Shown: positions 4,590 through 7,257 of the stretch, in pieces
How positions within the stretch are numbered: position 1 is the first letter of the stretch
Layout of the letters: every line of letters begins with the position of its first letter
Assembly: GCA_947178045.1 (NCBI GenBank)
Contig: CAMWWR010000089.1
Span: 1-7,257, forward strand
Source: an uncultured Clostridia bacterium
Lineage (GTDB): Bacteria > Bacillota > Clostridia > Lachnospirales > Lachnospiraceae
DNA: 7,257 bases
Reading direction: 5' to 3'
The notes under the pieces: model-generated
The model's database searches: none
The model's input: only the letters and a program-made list of their open reading frames with translations
What the model was told of the DNA's origin: nothing
Program-made: the position numbers and the translations under genes

Positions 4590-5393
4590 TCATTCGTTTT
4601 TACTTTTGCTGTCCCCTTCTTGTATAGCTGACGCTTCCTCTTCGGTTTCCCGCGCCTGCCGGTACTCGCGGTAAAAGCGCTGTTCCTTTTTGCTCAGTAC
4701 GGCGCGCTCCATCAGATCCGGCCGTGCGGCATCCGTGCGGAGGATGGACTGCATGCGCCTCCATTCCTCGATTTTCGCGTGATGCCCGGACAGAAGCACC
4801 TCCGGCACCCGTCTTCCCTCGTAGACCTCCGGCCTCGTATACTGCGGATATTCCAGCAAATTATCATGGAAGGTCTCAAATTCCGGGGATTCCTGATTGT
4901 TCAGCACCCCTGGCACAAGCCTTGAGATCACGTCGATCATCACCATGACCGGCAGCTCTCCCCCGGTCAGCACATAGTCGCCGATGGAAACCTGATCGGT
5001 CACGATCATCTCGACCGCCCGCTCGTCGATTCCCTCGTAATGTCCGCACAGAAAAACGAGTTCCTCCTCCTGCGCCAGTTCCTGCGCCATGCTTTGCGTG
5101 AAGGTCCTTCCCTGCGGCGTCAGATAGATCACACGCGGCCTTTTCCGCCCAATTCCGGCGATCTTCGCCTCAATGGCCCGGTAGCAGCGCACGACCGGGT
5201 CGGCCGTCATCACCATGCCCGCGCCGCCGCCGTAGGGATAATCGTCCACGCGGCGATGCTTGTCCAGGGAATAGTCGCGGATATTGACCGCATCCAGCGA
5301 GATCAGCCCCCGCTCCATCGCCCGCCCGAGGATACTCGTCGAGAGCCCCTGCTCAATCATCTCCGGAAACAGCGTCATTACATGAAAATTCAT
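4590..5393 (-). CDS. trmD: tRNA (guanine-N1)-methyltransferase TrmD
   Basis: TrmD methylates G37 next to the anticodon, using S-adenosylmethionine, and so prevents +1 frameshifting. The product is 267 residues from the ATG at 5393. The SPOUT trefoil-knot signatures are present: DDYPYGGGAGMVM (50-62), LTPQGRTFTQ (91-100), LCGHYEGIDER (115-125), SIGDYVLTGGELP (136-148) and LLEYPQYTRPEVYEG (179-193). By comparison with the enzyme as known, R158 and D177 occupy the positions of the catalytic Arg and Asp. The start is not fully settled: the ATG has GGAGG only 2 nt upstream, while an in-frame TTG at 5402 has GGAGGAGG about 10 nt upstream and would add three residues. The family's usual N-terminus (MNFHV-LTLFPEM) favours the ATG. 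The C-terminus carries an acidic tail (TEEEASAIQEGDSKSKNE) longer than in many relatives. It ends in TGA. Confidence 0.97.
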   Translation of the reverse strand: MNFHVMTLFPEMIEQGLSTSILGRAMERGLISLDAVNIRDYSLDKHRRVDDYPYGGGAGMVMTADPVVRCYRAIEAKIAGIGRKRPRVIYLTPQGRTFTQSMAQELAQEEELVFLCGHYEGIDERAVEMIVTDQVSIGDYVLTGGELPVMVMIDVISRLVPGVLNNQESPEFETFHDNLLEYPQYTRPEVYEGRRVPEVLLSGHHAKIEEWRRMQSILRTDAARPDLMERAVLSKKEQRFYREYRQARETEEEASAIQEGDSKSKNE

Positions 5394-5425
5394 CCCCTCC
5401 AATTTTCAGCTTCCTCCTCCCGGCG

Positions 5426-5935
5426 TCAGTCCAGCAGCCCCGGCATAATATACGCGACGATTTTTTTCTCCTCCACATTTATCTCGCGGATGCAGTCGTC
5501 GATGTACGGGAGCAGTACCTCCCTCCCGTCCGCGGTTTCCACAAGGAAAACGTCGTTCGCGCCGGTCTCCATAACCTCGCGGAGCGTTCCGAAGATCGCG
5601 CCGTTTTCCTCGTACACGGTACTGCCGATGATATCGCATATAAAAAACTCGCCCTCCTCCAGAGGAACAGCGTTCTCCCGCGTCACTAAAAGATCGCGCC
5701 CGCGGTATTTTTCAATATCATTGATATTGTCGATCCCCTTAAATTTCAGGATGACAAGATTTTTAAAAAACTTAACATTCTCTATTTCAAGCGGAAGCAT
5801 TTCCTTTCCCGTATCCAAAAACACCTCTTTCAGGTCGAGAAAACGCTCCGCATCATCCGTCGTCGGATAGACCTTGACCTCGCCGCGTATCCCGTGCGTC
5901 GAGGTGATTACGCCGACTCTGAGAAAATCTTCCAT
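5426..5935 (-). CDS. rimM: Ribosome maturation factor RimM
   Basis: RimM binds S19 in the 30S head and aids late 16S rRNA processing and 30S assembly. The 169-residue protein shows the N-terminal beta-barrel domain starting [21 protein letters not shown] (residues 4-24), where the THGIRGEVK signature is diagnostic. A C-terminal PRC-barrel domain follows, with [19 protein letters not shown] and [10 protein letters not shown] chose the ATG at 5935 (MEDFLRVG) because AGAGGTAGGATT precedes it and this gives the family length. A further in-frame ATG at 5977 would add 14 residues that include the hairpin sequence, and is unlikely. The gene ends in TGA. trmD starts about 32 nt downstream, the usual rimM-trmD pairing. 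Confidence 0.96.
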   Translation of the reverse strand: MEDFLRVGVITSTHGIRGEVKVYPTTDDAERFLDLKEVFLDTGKEMLPLEIENVKFFKNLVILKFKGIDNINDIEKYRGRDLLVTRENAVPLEEGEFFICDIIGSTVYEENGAIFGTLREVMETGANDVFLVETADGREVLLPYIDDCIREINVEEKKIVAYIMPGLLD

Positions 5936-5975
5936 AATCCTACCTCTTTTCTGAACCGTATTCTGACGATCTTCC

Positions 5976-6010
5976 ATGCGCGTTCACGCGCATTTGCGGG
6001 CGTGCGCATG
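5976..6010 (-). other. GC-rich inverted repeats upstream of rimM
   Basis: The stretch between the khpA terminator and rimM contains ATGCGCG, loop TGAA, CGCGCAT (5976-5993), a perfect 7-bp hairpin on the minus strand. A further GCGCATG-type arm at 6001-6010 can pair as an alternative with the same sequence. The element lies about 40 nt upstream of the rimM start and could fold in the rimM leader RNA. No promoter hexamers are evident between it and the terminator. The role is unknown. Confidence 0.45.
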
Positions 6011-6041
6011 AAAAAGGATGAAAGAACAGTTTCTTTCATCC
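6011..6041 (-). terminator. Rho-independent terminator after khpA
   Basis: On the minus strand, GGATGAAAGAA, loop ACTG, TTCTTTCATCC forms a perfect 11-bp stem that is followed directly by TTTTT. It begins 9 nt past the khpA stop codon. On the plus strand no T-run follows, so it acts leftwards only. It should end, or partly attenuate, the ffh-rpsP-khpA transcript before rimM. Confidence 0.85.
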
Positions 6042-6050
6042 CTCCAAAAT

Positions 6051-6281
6051 CTACTGCAGTATTTCTACTACTACTTTTTTGTCATCCTTCGCTGCAGCAG
6101 CCTTCACCACAGTGCGGATGGACTTGGCAATACGGCCCTGCTTGCCGATCACCTTGCCCATATCCTCCTGTGCAACCTTTAATTCTACCACAAGAGCCTT
6201 ATCGGTTTCGGTTTCCGTTACAACAACATCTTCCGGATGATCAACGAGTGACATAGCAATTACCTGAACAAGTTCTTTCAT
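6051..6281 (-). CDS. khpA: KH-domain RNA-binding protein KhpA (YlqC family)
   Basis: This is a small single-KH-domain RNA-binding protein of 76 residues. In Gram-positive bacteria KhpA partners with KhpB (Jag/EloR) in RNA binding and in control of cell elongation and division (family knowledge). The KH signature is visible as MGKVIGKQGRIAKSIRTVVKAAA, with the GxxG loop at residues 46-49 (GKQG). The N-terminus MKELVQVIAMSLVDHPEDV is typical of the family. The start ATG follows GGAGGTGAAAAGTA, a strong ribosome binding site. It lies 18 nt after rpsP, the same neighbour as in Bacillus subtilis, and is followed at once by a terminator-like hairpin. The ylqD gene that follows khpA in Bacillus is absent here. 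Confidence 0.95.
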   Translation of the reverse strand: MKELVQVIAMSLVDHPEDVVVTETETDKALVVELKVAQEDMGKVIGKQGRIAKSIRTVVKAAAAKDDKKVVVEILQ

Positions 6282-6299
6282 TACTTTTCACCTCCGAAA

Positions 6300-6545
6300 T
6301 TACTTCACGATGCCGGCTTTCTTGAACAGGCGGTTCACCGTCTCGGTAGGCTGTGCTCCGTTATTTAACCACTTCTTCGTCTCCTCCTCGTTTACGGAAA
6401 AAGCGGACGGTTCCTTCGTCGGATCGTAGGTGCCGAGCTCGGCGATAAATCTGCCGTCACGCGGAGATCTGGAATCCGCAACGATAATTCTATAAAAAGG
6501 AGCCTTCTTCTGACCCATTCTCTTTAATCTGATCTTTACTGCCAT
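6300..6545 (-). CDS. rpsP: Small ribosomal subunit protein S16
   Basis: S16 is a primary-type binder of 16S rRNA needed for assembly of the 30S 5' domain. The 81-residue protein begins [20 protein letters not shown], the family signature, followed by [21 protein letters not shown] and the C-terminal helix region [21 protein letters not shown]. The length is normal for Bacillota S16. The ATG is preceded by TAAGGAGGTGAAACACA, a full Shine-Dalgarno sequence at good spacing, which fixes the start. The gene stops with TAA, and khpA begins 18 nt downstream, so the two are surely co-transcribed. Nothing is unusual in the protein. Confidence 0.98.
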   Translation of the reverse strand: MAVKIRLKRMGQKKAPFYRIIVADSRSPRDGRFIAELGTYDPTKEPSAFSVNEEETKKWLNNGAQPTETVNRLFKKAGIVK

Positions 6546-6591
6546 TGTGTTTCACCTCCTTAATCATGAATTCTGTAAAGCTGTATTGGCA

Positions 6592-6613
6592 CTGCACCGG
6601 CAGCCCGGTGCAG
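6592..6613 (-). other. Stem-loop in the ffh-rpsP gap
   Basis: The minus strand reads CTGCACCGG, loop GCTG, CCGGTGCAG: a perfect 9-bp GC-rich stem with a 4-nt loop. No T-run follows it on the minus strand, so it is a poor intrinsic terminator. It could be an mRNA processing or stability element, or part of a leader for rpsP. I see no convincing promoter in this 113-nt gap. Its function is not known from the sequence. Confidence 0.5.
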
Positions 6614-6658
6614 GAATACCCGTTTCTATGCAGACCCCCGGATATGCAGGTCTCCCGG

Positions 6659-7257
6659 TCACAGACCGAACGGAAGCTTGAAGCCGCGGCGCTTTCCCTT
6701 TCCGCCGAACATTCCCGCCATCTGCTTCATCATCTTTCTGGACTGCTCGAACTGCTTCATCACGCGGTTGACCTCGCTGATATCAACGCCCGCGCCCGCG
6801 GCAATCCTTTTCTTGCGCGGCGGATTGATGATCTCCGGATTGGAGCGCTCCTTTTTCGTCATGGAAAAAATGATCGCCTCCATCTTTTTCATCGCGACCT
6901 CGCTCTCGCCGAGCGCGTCATCATCCAGTTTCGCGCCGCCCATCATGCCGCCCGGCAGCATCTTCATAATCTCCGCAACGCCGCCCATCTTCTTCATCTG
7001 CTGCATCTGGTCAAGGAAATCGGTGAAGTCGACCTCCGCCTTCTTGATCTTCTTCTCAAGCTCCTTTGCCTTCTCCTCGTCGTAATCCGCCTGCACCTTG
7101 TCGATCAGCGTCAGCACATCGCCCATCCCGAGGATGCGGGACGCCATGCGGTCCGGATAAAACTGCTCCAAGTCAGAAAGCTTCTCTCCCATACCGATGT
7201 ACAGAATCGGCTTTCCGGTGACCGCGCGGATGGAAAGAGCTGCGCCGCCCCTCGTGT
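6659..7257 (-). CDS. ffh: Signal recognition particle GTPase Ffh/SRP54, C-terminal part (5' end outside window)
   Basis: Ffh binds SRP RNA and the signal sequences of nascent membrane proteins and delivers ribosomes to the FtsY receptor at the membrane. The window holds the last 198 codons; the frame stays open to the right edge. The first visible residues, TRGGAALSIRAVTGKPI, are the end of the GTPase (NG) domain and run into GEKLSDLEQFYPDRMASRILGMGD, the typical linker to the M domain. The M domain is methionine-rich, with MLPGGMMGG, the RNA-binding segment RKKRIAAGAGVDISEVNRVMKQF, and a tail of MMKQMAGMFGGKGKRRG. An internal ATG at 7192 is not the start, because conserved Ffh sequence continues upstream of it. 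The gene ends in TGA. It lies 113 nt upstream of rpsP, as in many Bacillota. Identification is secure; the N-terminal half and the start cannot be judged. Confidence 0.97.
   Translation of the reverse strand, partial: TRGGAALSIRAVTGKPILYIGMGEKLSDLEQFYPDRMASRILGMGDVLTLIDKVQADYDEEKAKELEKKIKKAEVDFTDFLDQMQQMKKMGGVAEIMKMLPGGMMGGAKLDDDALGESEVAMKKMEAIIFSMTKKERSNPEIINPPRKKRIAAGAGVDISEVNRVMKQFEQSRKMMKQMAGMFGGKGKRRGFKLPFGL

Noticed and set aside
5040..5870. Plus-strand open frame of 276 codons
   Set aside because: It is the shadow of trmD and rimM, with low-complexity Ser/Arg-rich translation and no ribosome binding site or family match.

Overview
The window is a slice of a conserved ribosome-biogenesis and protein-export cluster of the Bacillota type. 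The gene order ffh, rpsP, khpA, rimM, trmD, rplS, (lepB), rbgA, rnhB, flhB-like, yraN closely follows the ffh to rnhB order known from Bacillus subtilis. The moderately high GC, the strong AGGAGG ribosome binding sites and the lepB insertion between rplS and rbgA point to a clostridial organism, most likely of the Lachnospiraceae (inference from gene order and protein flavour; no species is claimed). Every gene I can support lies on the minus strand, so transcription runs from the right edge to the left. Open frames on the plus strand are shadows.

Right to left: the C-terminal half of ffh (SRP54, cut by the right edge), rpsP (S16) and khpA (KH-domain RNA binder) form a first block. It ends in a clear hairpin plus T-run terminator at 6011-6041. 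Next come rimM and trmD (16S maturation and tRNA m1G37 methylation). rplS (L19) is an independent unit: it has a near-consensus promoter, a structured leader matching the L19 autoregulatory leader type, and its own terminator at 3935-3978. lepB (signal peptidase I) then starts from its own extended -10 promoter and leads a second block: rbgA (50S assembly GTPase), rnhB (RNase HII), a small orphan FlhB C-terminal-domain protein and yraN (UPF0102 nuclease-like). The left edge holds the start of a possible membrane protein. Together the genes serve ribosome protein supply, ribosome and tRNA maturation, membrane targeting and export, and RNA/DNA housekeeping.

The left half carries several decoding oddities. 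rbgA has an in-frame TGA after codon 209, and the whole C-terminal domain continues in the same frame beyond it. At least five other genes in the window use TGA as their normal stop, so general reassignment of UGA is unlikely. yraN has no ATG/GTG/TTG start at the right place; an ACG sits exactly where a start should be behind a perfect Shine-Dalgarno sequence. The 207-nt gap between the flhB-like gene and yraN holds three copies of an 18-bp repeat, and rbgA has a Gln/Glu/Thr-rich low-complexity tail of about 65 codons. No clearly new biological system is visible. The points most worth checking are the rbgA stop, the yraN start, the 18-bp repeats and a 39-bp AT-rich palindrome upstream of the rplS promoter.
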